A DNA stretch of 32,049 nucleotides from Williamsia sp. 1135 (GTDB lineage Bacteria; Actinomycetota; Actinomycetes; Mycobacteriales; Mycobacteriaceae): contig NZ_MJEI01000055.1 in NCBI RefSeq assembly GCF_002095395.1, forward strand, positions 1 through 32,049, given 5' to 3'. Made by a program: the position numbers and the translations under genes. A model generated the notes under the pieces. It was not told the origin of the DNA and searched no databases. It saw only the letters and a list, made by a program, of their open reading frames with translations. Positions within the stretch are counted from its first letter, which is position 1. Every line of letters begins with the position of its first letter. Positions 16,448 to 25,300 of the stretch are shown one piece after another.

Positions 16448-16981
16448 TCAGCTCAGGCCGATGTCGCTCAGCCCCAGGAGCGACCGGTACTCGACGCCCT
16501 CGGCCGCGATGACGGCATCCGCCCCGGTGGCCCGGTCGACGACGGTCGCGACCCCGACCACGATGGCGCCGGCATCGCGAAGCGCGCGGACCGCGGTCAA
16601 CGGTGAGTTGCCGGTCGTGGTGGTGTCCTCGACGACCAGCACCCGTTTGCCCACGATGTCGGGGCCCTCGATCTGGCGTTGCATGCCATGGGCTTTGGCC
16701 GCCTTGCGCACCACGAACGAGTTGATCGGGCGTCCGGGCGAATGCATGATCGCGGTCGCCACCGGATCGGCCCCCAACGTCAGTCCACCGACCGCGTCGA
16801 AGTCCCAGTCGGCGGTGAGCTCGCGCAGTAGCCGGCCGATCAGCGGCGACGCCTCATGGTGCAGGGTTGCGCGACGCAGATCGACGTAATAGTCGGCGTC
16901 GGCGCCCGATGACAGGGTGACTTTGCCATGGACCACCGCGAGCTCTCTGACCAAGTCCGACAACCGGTCACGATCGCTCAC
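16448..16981 (-). CDS. pyrE: Orotate phosphoribosyltransferase
   Basis: Transfers phosphoribose from PRPP to orotate to form OMP in UMP synthesis. The PRPP-binding motif VLVVEDTTTTGNSP is intact, and KVTLSSGADADYYVDLR matches the orotate-site N-terminal segment. At 177 aa it is the short actinobacterial form. GTG 16981 overlaps the stop of the upstream gene in GTGA, implying coupling. Same neighbours as Rv0382c. Confidence 0.96.
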   Translation of the reverse strand: MSDRDRLSDLVRELAVVHGKVTLSSGADADYYVDLRRATLHHEASPLIGRLLRELTADWDFDAVGGLTLGADPVATAIMHSPGRPINSFVVRKAAKAHGMQRQIEGPDIVGKRVLVVEDTTTTGNSPLTAVRALRDAGAIVVGVATVVDRATGADAVIAAEGVEYRSLLGLSDIGLS

Positions 16982-17871
16982 TGAGGGCCTCCTGCTCGGC
17001 GTGATCCCGGCTGCCCAGGTTGGGGCGATATCGGGCCGGACTGGCGTGGAATCGGTCCGGATCCACCGACCGGCGGCACCGGGCTGCGCTGGATCGGACC
17101 CGAAGTGCGGGCGTGTGCACCGGAGTCCCGCGGTGCCGGCCGTGCCGCGCGTTGCGGCAGGTCCTCACGACGGATGTTCTCGGTGCGGGGCTCGGCGAGA
17201 CCCCGCCGGGAGCGACCTGTCGGGCTCGACGGATCGCGGGGATCCGGAGCGCCCTGCGGGTCGACGACAGGCGGCAGGACGCGGAGCAGGTCGGTGAAGC
17301 GCCGGACGGTTTCGAGTGCGGTGTCGAGGCGTTCGGGATCATTGGTGATCGGCATCGACCCCAGCGACCAGGCGCCCTCGTTCCACAGGATCTGGATGTA
17401 GTCGGGCGCATTTGTCGCGAGCGCCACCATGCGGCGATCGCACACCCGGCGCGCCACATCGAGATGACTGGAGAACATCACGCGCCTGCCCATCGCGCCG
17501 AGCAGTTCGACGTCGTCCTCGGAAGGGGCGAGGGTCTTCTCATGCCGCACATCGATCGTCACGTTCGACTCCGTGGTCCGACGGATCGCTACGACGGTCG
17601 CGGTGTCGGCGAGGTCGAAGACCAGCGTTTCTTCGCCGTAGTACGAGCCGTACGCCAAGTCCTGCACGCCGACATGGTCCGGTACGTCCATCGCAGCGCG
17701 TCCGAACTCCGACTTGAGCTCGGGGTCGGTCTCGCGATATTTGAACCCGTGTTGATCTCCCCAGACGGCGCGCTCACGGCGCGCACCGGTGGTGCGCCTG
17801 CGGTCGAGCAGGAGCAGCGCCACGGCGCCGGCCAACGCAACAGCGGCGATCAGGAAGTAGACGGCAGTCAT
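16978..17871 (-). CDS. Membrane-anchored conserved protein with Pro-rich C-terminus (Rv0383c-like)
   Basis: About 297 aa. One N-terminal membrane segment (AVYFLIAAVALAGAVALLLL) then RRRTTGARRER, so the bulk should lie in the cytoplasm, or the segment may serve as an uncleaved signal. Residues ~35-200 form a folded domain with no recognised function (WGDQHGFKYRETD, QDLAYGSYYGEETLVFDL, NEGAWSLGSMPITND). The last ~90 residues are Pro/Gly/Arg-rich with repeated SGPI motifs and likely disordered. It is first in the operon with pyrE and the methyltransferase gene; GTG 17874 is an equally possible start. A -10 box TAAGCT lies 8 nt upstream of the ATG, suggesting a leaderless mRNA. Confidence 0.85.
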   Translation of the reverse strand: MTAVYFLIAAVALAGAVALLLLDRRRTTGARRERAVWGDQHGFKYRETDPELKSEFGRAAMDVPDHVGVQDLAYGSYYGEETLVFDLADTATVVAIRRTTESNVTIDVRHEKTLAPSEDDVELLGAMGRRVMFSSHLDVARRVCDRRMVALATNAPDYIQILWNEGAWSLGSMPITNDPERLDTALETVRRFTDLLRVLPPVVDPQGAPDPRDPSSPTGRSRRGLAEPRTENIRREDLPQRAARPAPRDSGAHARTSGPIQRSPVPPVGGSGPIPRQSGPISPQPGQPGSRRAGGPQ

Positions 17872-17879
17872 CACCGGTC

Positions 17880-17885
17880 AGCTTA
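17880..17885 (-). promoter_or_regulatory. -10 box (TAAGCT) of the pyrE operon, leaderless spacing
   Basis: On the minus strand TAAGCT ends 8 nt before ATG 17871 (5 nt before GTG 17874), with no Shine-Dalgarno. Confidence 0.5.
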
Positions 17886-17975
17886 CCGTGGGGCGTCCGA
17901 ATCGGAGTCGATCGGCTGACGGTTCACCCATTGGGGCGACGCGCCCTCAGTCCGAAAGCGTCGCTGGCAGAGGAG

Positions 17976-18473
17976 TTAATTCTCCGGGATCGAGCCCGAC
18001 ACGCGGCCGTCGACAATAAGGTCAGCGGTTGTTTCGCCGTTCGATTTGATCACTCTCACGACCACCAGGTCACCGACGTCGAGAACGTCGACGGTGTCAC
18101 CTCGCGTGGACTGGACGTGGGTGTCCGGGCTCAGGATCAGATGATGTTTGCGGCCGTCCGCGGTGTGTACCGACAGCGCGCCGGCGTCGATCTTGTCGAT
18201 GGTGCACAACACCACCTTCGACCGCTCGGTGTCGAGGTCTTCCGGCACTGCCTCGGCGGAAGGTTCGACCGCGGACAGGCCCGCCTTGTTCGGTGCGACC
18301 TCGGTCGGACTCACGTATTGGATCTGGGTCGACGCCCGGTCGGAGTCGCTGCGTTGCGCTCCCAGATGGATGCAGTAGCCGAGAGCCACGCCGGCCACGG
18401 CCAGTCCGGCGACACACAACAACGTCACGACCCTCGTCGAACGCGGTTGAGATTCAGACACGAGTCCGAACAT
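17976..18473 (-). CDS. Small membrane-anchored or secreted protein of unknown function
   Basis: 165 aa from ATG 18473. A basic stretch (ESQPRSTR) leads into one hydrophobic segment (VVTLLCVAGLAVAGVALGYCIHLG), then an extracytoplasmic part. The C-terminal ~75 residues (VVLCTIDKIDAGALSVHTADG, LILSPDTHVQSTRGDTVDVL, DVGDLVVVRVIKSNG) look like a small beta-barrel and faintly resemble DUF5666-type repeats; that likeness is weak. The frame extends upstream to 18590 with a basic, non-typical sequence, so the later ATG is chosen. It follows the MFS gene at 80 bp on the same strand. Confidence 0.65.
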   Translation of the reverse strand: MFGLVSESQPRSTRVVTLLCVAGLAVAGVALGYCIHLGAQRSDSDRASTQIQYVSPTEVAPNKAGLSAVEPSAEAVPEDLDTERSKVVLCTIDKIDAGALSVHTADGRKHHLILSPDTHVQSTRGDTVDVLDVGDLVVVRVIKSNGETTADLIVDGRVSGSIPEN

Positions 18474-18552
18474 AGAAGCCAAGCCTGAGATCCATCTGTG
18501 AATAGCCGCAACACGGGCCGAGCATATTGACCGACTCGGCAGTCGACGTGAT

Positions 18553-19945
18553 CTAGACGGTCGATTTCGGCACCAGGGTGAATGCCGCAACCACGGCGGC
18601 GCCGGCCATCAGGGCGGCCGTCAGTAAGAATCCCGCGGCGCTCGCCGTCTGTGCACTGTCGTGATGGGAGAACGCCGATGCGGCGATCCCGAACACGGCG
18701 ATGCCGAGGATGCCGCCGAGCTGACGCGACGTCGAGGTGAGGCCCGAACCCTGACCACGGAGCGATGCAGGGACGGTCGCGAGGGCGGACGTGGTCATCG
18801 GGCTCATCAGCAACCCGATGCCGACGCCGGAGGGAATCAACCCGAGGCACAACACCCAGAGCGTCGAGGTTCCCAAACCCAGCGCGATCACCAGACTGCC
18901 GACGCCCAGTGCGGCCGTCCCCCCCGACACCCAGGGCCCGCGGTCCGACCTCGTTGTACCTGGTGCCGGCCCATCGGGTTGCGATCAGCAGCGGGACCAC
19001 CAGCGGCAGGAGAGCGACCCCGGCCGCCGCAGGTGAGAGGTCGAGCGCGGTTTGCAGGACAACCGCTGTGTAGATCGTGGTGACGGTCATCGCGAAACCG
19101 AGGGCGGCGAGGACGAGGGTGCTGCCACCGAAGACGCGGTCCGAAAAGAGTCGCAGGTCCAGAAGGCCGTCCGCGCGGGTCCAGAGGTGCCGGACAAACA
19201 GCCCTGCACTCACCACCCCCAGGACCAGCGCAACCAGTACCGCTGCCGATCCCGCACCCCAGGCCGGCAGTTGCATCAGGCCAAAGGAGATGCCGAACAG
19301 ACCCGCGGTCAGGGTCAGCAGTCCGTAGATATCAACCGTTGCCGAATGACTTTGCAGCATCGACGGTTTGCCGGAGACAGAGCCGGAGGCGGAGCTCGAC
19401 CCGGTAGCCGAGAGCATCAGCGCGATGGCCAGTGCCCCGATCGGGACGTTCAACAGAAATCCCACCCTCCAGGAGGCGAACTCCGCGCACAGGCCACCGA
19501 AAGCCGGGCCCACGGTCGCGAACGCCTGACCTGCACCTGCGTAAACAGCCATCGCCTTGGCCCGACCGTCCTCGGGATACGCGTCGAAGATCAGGGCGAG
19601 GGTGGCGGGCATCATCACCGCGGCCGCGACGCCGGCTGCGGCGCGCCCCACCAGCAGTTCGATCGGCCCCTGCGACACCCCGATCAGCAGGGAGGCCAGG
19701 GCGAAACCACCGGCCCCGACCATGAATGCCCGTGGCGCTCCGATGGAGTCGGAGATCCGACCACCGACCGGAAGCAGTACCGCGAGCGTCAAGAGGTAGG
19801 ACGACACCACCCAGTTCGCGATCGCGGTCCCGAATGACAGGTCGTGCCGCATGCTGGGCAGCATCACTCCGACGATGCTCGAGTCCAACACGAGCAGAGC
19901 CATCGAGGATGTGGCGGCAACGAGCACCCTGCCTGGCGTGCCCAT
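18553..19945 (-). pseudogene. DHA2-type (EmrB/QacA) MFS multidrug exporter, frameshifted in a G7 tract
   Basis: The N-terminal ~340 residues lie in one frame and the last ~120 in another. The first part has LDSSIVGVMLPSM (TM1 signature), GGRISDSIGAPR (motif A), and many membrane segments. The second has SPMTTSALATVPASLRGQGSG followed by RQLGGILGIAVFG, typical of the second half of DHA2 proteins. The break is at a run of seven G on the minus strand (plus 18919-18925). Removing one G joins the frames as ALGVGGTAALGVG and gives a 463-aa protein; the whole span is 3n+1 bases. Drug/H+ antiport is the family role; the substrate is unknown. ATG 19945 follows GAGGTC. Sequencing error, true loss, or slippage-prone tract cannot be told apart here. 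Confidence 0.85.
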
Positions 19946-19965
19946 CGCGACCTCAGTTCATTGGG

Positions 19966-20002
19966 GCGTGACCACCCGACTTCAAGGGTGCGTCACCACC
20001 CG
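19966..20002. repeat. Pair of 13-bp direct repeats upstream of the MFS gene
   Basis: gcgtgaccacccg (19966-19978) and gcgtcaccacccg (19990-20002) match at 12 of 13 positions with starts 24 bp apart. They lie just before the MFS start codon and could be paired regulator sites. Function unproven. Confidence 0.45.
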
Positions 20003-20007
20003 CTTCT

Positions 20008-21012
20008 TCAGTGTGGGGCGGGCCTCACCCGGACGTAGCCCGCTTCTTTGTCCACCTCGTTGGCGAGCGGCTCGGACGCCGCGTAGCGCTGCAGGTTTGT
20101 CAGAAACAGCTGCGCAAGTTCATCACGCCAGCCCACCACGTCGCCACTCATATGGGCAGAGATGTGCACGTTCTCCATGTCCCACAAGGGGTTGTCGGCC
20201 GCGAGGGGTTCTGTCTCGAAGACATCGAGGCTGGCGGCCGCGATCTGGCCCTCGCGCAATGCGGCGATGAGAGCCTTTTCGTCGACTAGCTGCCCGCGGC
20301 CGACGTTGATCAGGTGGGCCGAGGGCTTCATGGCCGTCAGCACGTCTGCATCGATCATCTGCGCTGTCTGTTCGGTCAGCGGCGCGATGGTCACGATGTT
20401 GTCGAAGTCTCCTGCGTACTCGGCCAACTCATCGGTCCGCAGGACTGTGCCGAAGTCCGGGTCCTCGGTCCGAGCGATCCGGCCCGCGCCGGTGACCTGC
20501 AGCCCTGCGGCTCTGAGCAGACTGGCGACGGCCCTGCCGATCCCGCCGGTGCCGATCACCAGGGCACTGCGACCGGCGGTGCGGATCGTGTCACGCCGCT
20601 CCCAGTGTTTGAGCTGCTGATATCTCTTGGACACGTGGAACTGTTTGTCCTGGGCGATGATCGAGCCGAGAACAAACTCCGCAATCGGCCCGTCGAAGAC
20701 TCCATGAGCGTTGGTGATCGTGATCGACGACGCCCGCAGTTCGTCGAACATCATGGCGTCGACCCCCGCCGCGGACACATGCACCCACTTCAGCGCCTGT
20801 GCCTGTTCCCAATTGTCCTTCAGCGCCGCGGAGAAGAAGTCCCACAGCATCAGGACATCGGCCCCGCCGTCGGCGGCGAGCGCCCCACCGAGGTCGGCCG
20901 TGGTGGCGAGCCGCACATTCGCGACCTGCCTGATCTGCTCCAGATTGCCCGGGTTCTCCAGTCCGTCGCGTCCCAGGATCACGACGTTCGGCTTCGTGTT
21001 CGCAGTTCCCAT
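20008..21012 (-). CDS. D-isomer-specific 2-hydroxyacid dehydrogenase
   Basis: A 334-aa NAD(P)-dependent enzyme interconverting a 2-oxo acid and its D-2-hydroxy acid. The Rossmann motif is ALVIGTGGIGRAVASLL. Then come TIAPLTEQTAQMI, LINVGRGQLVDE with the catalytic Arg, DVFETEPL with the catalytic Glu, and HISAHMSG with the catalytic His. The N-terminal substrate domain (NVVILGRDGLENP) is typical. The family spans glycerate, lactate and phosphoglycerate dehydrogenases; the substrate is not clear. ATG 21012 is preferred to the upstream ATG 21072, whose extra 20 residues are atypical. It is divergent from the six-gene operon over an 88-bp gap, suggesting shared control and a related substrate. 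Confidence 0.9.
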   Translation of the reverse strand: MGTANTKPNVVILGRDGLENPGNLEQIRQVANVRLATTADLGGALAADGGADVLMLWDFFSAALKDNWEQAQALKWVHVSAAGVDAMMFDELRASSITITNAHGVFDGPIAEFVLGSIIAQDKQFHVSKRYQQLKHWERRDTIRTAGRSALVIGTGGIGRAVASLLRAAGLQVTGAGRIARTEDPDFGTVLRTDELAEYAGDFDNIVTIAPLTEQTAQMIDADVLTAMKPSAHLINVGRGQLVDEKALIAALREGQIAAASLDVFETEPLAADNPLWDMENVHISAHMSGDVVGWRDELAQLFLTNLQRYAASEPLANEVDKEAGYVRVRPAPH

Positions 21013-21061
21013 GCGCCCCACGGTAGGGCAGCCGCCCTGACCACCCAGCAGCGACTGTCTA

Positions 21062-21073
21062 ATTGTTGACAAT
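21062..21073. promoter_or_regulatory. Operator-like palindrome with a -35-like TTGACA in the divergent promoter region
   Basis: ATTGTTGACAAT has perfect 5-bp arms around TG and includes TTGACA (21066-21071), a consensus -35 for the plus-strand operon. The form resembles GntR-family (FadR/VanR type) operators. It lies between the hydroxyacid dehydrogenase gene and the aminotransferase operon, where one regulator could control both. No regulator gene is in the cluster. Confidence 0.5.
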
Positions 21074-21100
21074 CGTGCAATCGGCAGTCACGGTGTACCC

Positions 21101-22363
21101 ATGAGTTCTGCCACCCTCAGCCCTGCCCTCAAACAAGCCACCCCGGTGGTGGTCGATCACGCCAAGGGGTCGTGGATCCACGGCACCGACGGCGTCGACT
21201 ACCTCGACTTCACCACCGGCATCGGCGTCACCAGCACCGGCCACTGCCATCCCAAGGTCGTCGCCGCCGCGCAGGAGCAATGCGGAAAGATCATCCACGC
21301 GCAGTACACGACGGTGATGCACAAGCCGCTGCTGGAACTCACGGACAAGCTCGGCGAGCACCTCCCGACCGGCCTCGACTCCGTGTTCTACGCGAACTCC
21401 GGATCCGAGGCCGTCGAGGCGTCGGTTCGCCTCGCCCGGATGGCCACCGAACGCCCGAACATCGTTGTCTTCCAGGGCGGGTTCCACGGCAGGACCGTCG
21501 CCGCGGCGACCCTGACGACCGCAGGCACCAAGTTCTCGGCAGGCTTCTCGCCGCTCATGGGTGGCGTCCACATGGCGCCGTTCCCCTACGCGTACCGCTA
21601 CGGCTGGGACGAGGCCACCGCGGTCGAGTTCGCGCTGCGGGAGCTCGATTACCTGTTCGCCTCCCGCGTCGCGCCCAACGACACCGCCGCGTTCCTGATC
21701 GAGCCGGTGCTCGGCGACGGCGGCTACCTCCCGACCCCGCCCGCGTTCCTGGCCGGTCTGCGCGAGCGCGCCGACAAGCACGGCATCATCCTGATCCTCG
21801 ACGAGGTGCAGGCCGGCGTCGGCCGCACCGGCAAGTTCTGGGGACACCAGCACAGCGAAGGCCTGATCCCCGACATCCTCATCACCGCCAAGGGCATCGC
21901 CTCGGGCTTTCCGATCTCGGCCATCGCGGCTCCGACGTCGCTGATGGCCAAGGCCTGGCCGGGATCTCAGGGTGGTACTTACGGCGGCAACGCCGTGGCA
22001 GCCGCCGCCGGAGTCGCCACACTGCAGGTGATCGCGGAGGAGAATCTGGTCGAGAACGCCCGGATACGCGGTGATCAGATGCTGCGCGGCCTGTCCGAGC
22101 TGGCACCGAAGTTCCCACAGATCGGCGACGTCCGTGGCCTGGGCCTCATGGCCGGCATCGAGTTCGTCGACGGCGACGGCAAGCCCGACGCGGTGGCCGC
22201 TGCCGCAGTCCAGCAGGCCGCCATTCCCGAGAAGCTGCTCACCCTCACGTGTGGTCCGATGGGTAACGTCGTGCGACTCATCCCCGCGCTGGTTGTCACC
22301 GAAGAGGAAATGGCCACCGGACTGAACAGGTTTGAAGCAGCGCTGACCGCGGCCCTCGGATAG
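21101..22363 (+). CDS. Class III PLP aminotransferase (GABA/diaminobutyrate/acetylornithine type)
   Basis: Transfers a terminal amino group to a 2-oxo acid with PLP. Signatures: SGSEAVEASVRLAR (phosphate-binding), GGFHGRT, LILDEVQAGVGRTG with the PLP-ring Asp, and ITAKGIASGFP with the Schiff-base Lys264; GGTYGGN closes the site. At 420 aa it has the GabT/DoeD size. It is the first gene of the operon; the next begins 8 nt after its stop. In context, plausible substrates are 2,4-diaminobutyrate (giving aspartate semialdehyde) or GABA (giving succinate semialdehyde), since an aldehyde dehydrogenase is in the same operon. The substrate is inferred. No Shine-Dalgarno of note precedes the ATG. Confidence 0.92.
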   Translation: MSSATLSPALKQATPVVVDHAKGSWIHGTDGVDYLDFTTGIGVTSTGHCHPKVVAAAQEQCGKIIHAQYTTVMHKPLLELTDKLGEHLPTGLDSVFYANSGSEAVEASVRLARMATERPNIVVFQGGFHGRTVAAATLTTAGTKFSAGFSPLMGGVHMAPFPYAYRYGWDEATAVEFALRELDYLFASRVAPNDTAAFLIEPVLGDGGYLPTPPAFLAGLRERADKHGIILILDEVQAGVGRTGKFWGHQHSEGLIPDILITAKGIASGFPISAIAAPTSLMAKAWPGSQGGTYGGNAVAAAAGVATLQVIAEENLVENARIRGDQMLRGLSELAPKFPQIGDVRGLGLMAGIEFVDGDGKPDAVAAAAVQQAAIPEKLLTLTCGPMGNVVRLIPALVVTEEEMATGLNRFEAALTAALG

Positions 22364-22371
22364 CGAGGGTC

Positions 22372-25300
22372 ATGGACCCCGCACCCAACGGGACTCGCAT
22401 CAGCGCAGATCTTCAGGCGCTCGGACTGAGCGCCGACACCTCGACGCGTCGACTCACCGAATACTCCTACGACGCATCGAATTACCGGCTGTCACCGCTG
22501 GTTGTAGTGTTCCCGCGCACCGACGAAGATGTGGCAGCGGTCGCCGCCTACTGTCACCGCAACGGCCTCACCGTGACCGCTCGCGGCGGCGGTACCGGCA
22601 TGGGCGGCAACGCGATCGGCAACGGTGTCGTGCTGGACTTCTCGCGGCACATGGACAAAGTGCTCGAAATCGACGCCGAGGGCAGAACCGCGGTGGCCCA
22701 GTCGGGCATCGTCTTGACGACGCTGCAACGCGAGGTGCGCGGCGCCACCGGCGGGACGCTCACCTTCGCACCCGACCCCTCGAGTCAGTCGCGCGCCACC
22801 CTCGGTGGCGCCATCGGCAACGACGCGTGCGGTAACCACTCGGTCCGCTATGGCCGCACCACCGATCACATCGAGTCACTCGATCTCGTCACCGCCGAGG
22901 GGCTGCGGTTGACCGCATTGCGCGACGGGCTCGTGGCCACCGATCCCGCGGACGGTGCTGCCGCCGCGCGGGCCGAGGAGCTGACTGCGGCGATGCGCCG
23001 GCTCACGTCGGCGAACATGGGCGCCCTGCGCACCGAGATGGAGCAGATCCCGCGTCAGGTGTCCGGATATCATCTCGGAAAACTGTTGCCCGAAAACGGC
23101 TTCGACGTCGCACGTGCGCTGGTGGGCACCGAAGGCACCTGCGCGATCGTGGTCTCTGCCAAGGTCCGGCTCGTCACCGCTCCCACCCGCGCCCTGCTGC
23201 TCTGTCTCGGGTATCGCAACGTGGTCGACGCCGCTCGCGACGTCCCGACCCTGCTGGAGTTCGCCCCGTCCGCCATCGAGGGCATCGACGAACGGATCGT
23301 GCAGACCATGCGGGCCCGGCGCGGCGATGATTCTGTCGCGGGTCTGCCCGAGGGCAACGCCTGGCTCTACATCGACCTCGACGAGGAGAGCGCCGAAGAC
23401 CCGGCGTTGGCTGCCGCGCAGCTGCTGGAAAAGCTCTACGCCAACGGCCGGCTCGTCGACGGACGTACCGTTCCCGATCCCGCGCAGCGGATCTCGCTGT
23501 GGCGGGTCCGGGAAGACGGCGCCGGGTTGTCGTCACGGTTGGTGAGCTCCGAAGAGGTCAACCCCGAAGACGGTGGACACGGCGGCACGTACGAGTCGTG
23601 GCCCGGCTGGGAGGACTCGGCCGTCGCACCCGAGAACCTCGCCGACTACCTCGAAGGCTTCACCGAACTCCTCGATCACCACGGCTTGACCGGGGTCATG
23701 TACGGCCACTTCGGCGCCGGCTGCATGCACGTGCGCATCACATTCGACCTGCGCAGCGCGGAAGGTCGGGCGGTGATGCGCCGGTTCTGCACCGATGCTG
23801 CCGCGCTCGTGGTCAAACACGGCGGTTCGCTGTCGGGCGAGCACGGCGACGGTCGCGCGCGGTCGGAGTTACTACCGATCATGTACTCGCCGCAGATGAT
23901 CTCGGCCTTCGGTGATTTCAAGAAGATCTGGGACCCGGCCGGCATCCTCAACCCGGGCAGCATCGTCGACCCCGATCCGCTGGACGAGAACCTGGTGCTC
24001 GCGGACGTTCCGAATCGACAGTGGCAGACTAGCTTCGATCTCGGAACACCAGGGATAGGCGTCAATGGACAACCAGGTCTCGACCCCTTCATCCACGCCG
24101 TCCAGGGCTGTATCGGCGTGGGACGCTGCCGTTCCGACGCCGGCGGAGTCATGTGCCCGAGCTATCGCGCAACCCGGGACGAAAAGGATTCCACCCGCGG
24201 ACGCGCACGCGTGCTGCAGGAGATGGTCCGCACCGCACGCGACATCAAATCCGGTTGGCGTGACGAGGATTCGCGCGAAGCCCTCGACCTGTGCCTGTCG
24301 TGCAAGGCCTGCTCGACCGATTGCCCGGTGGGCGTCGACATGGCCACCTACAAATCGGAGTTCTTCTCCAACTACTACCGCGGCCGGGTCCGCCCGCTCT
24401 CGCACTACTCGCTGGGCTGGATGCCGGCCTGGCTCAGCGTCGCAGGCACGCTGGCCCCGCTGATCAACAAGACGCTGTCCAGCAGACTGTCGACGCTGGC
24501 CGCCAAGGCCGGGGGGATCGACCCGCGGCGCACCATGCCCGCGTTCGCCCGTCGTAAACAGGTCCGCGCCGGAATGGCCGGACTGCGCGCCGACCCGTCC
24601 GCCGACACCGTGCTCTTCGTCGACTCGTTCACCAAGGCGTTTCGTCCGCACGTCGCGGCCGCCACCGCCAACGTCCTCGGCAGCGCGGGGCGCACGGTCA
24701 GTTGCGAGGCCGATCAGTGCTGTGGACTCACCTGGATCTCCACGGGTCAACTCGGGCATGCCCGAAAGGTGTTGGCCCGTACGGCTGCTGCCCTCGACGA
24801 CGGCACCGACAGGCCGATCGTGGTGCCCGAGCCGAGCTGCGCCGCCGCACTGCGCAAGGATCTGCCCGAGCTCGTCCACACCGATGCCGCCCGCCGGGTC
24901 GCGGCTCGGGTTCGTAGCTTCGCCGTCGAGGTGGGACATCTCCTCGACGACGGCTGGGAGCCCCCCGTACCGTTGCCCGCCGAGGTCACGGTGCAGACCC
25001 ACTGTCACGAATACGCCTCGTTCGGGCCGACCACGCAGCCGGCGGTCCTGAAGCGACTCGGTGCCACCACCGTGCACCAGGCGGACGGGTGCTGCGGTGT
25101 CGCAGGCAATTTCGGATTCGAAAAAGGCCACTACGACGTCAGCATGGACGTCTCCGAACAGGCGTTGGCCCCCGCGCTGCGCAAGCACGGCAGTGACACC
25201 CCTGTCCTCACCGACGGTTTCAGCTGCGCCATGGCCGTACAGCACCTCACCGCCACCGACAACACCATTCCCGATGTGCAGTCGGTCCACCTGGCCGAAC

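Noticed and set aside
17934-17946. Small hairpin gggcg-acg-cgccc between the anchored protein and the pyrE operon
   Set aside because: The stem is only 5 bp with no U-tract; too common by chance in GC-rich DNA to call a terminator.
18425-18945. Reading the N-terminal MFS frame to its own stop at 18425 as a complete 506-aa protein
   Set aside because: Beyond the G7 tract the translation turns hydrophilic and Arg-rich, while the membrane segments go on in the neighbouring frame. The first frame is therefore out of register after about residue 340.
23872-25290. A 472-codon minus-strand frame inside the FAD/Fe-S dehydrogenase gene
   Set aside because: Antisense shadow of a gene with intact Cys clusters and CCG domains.
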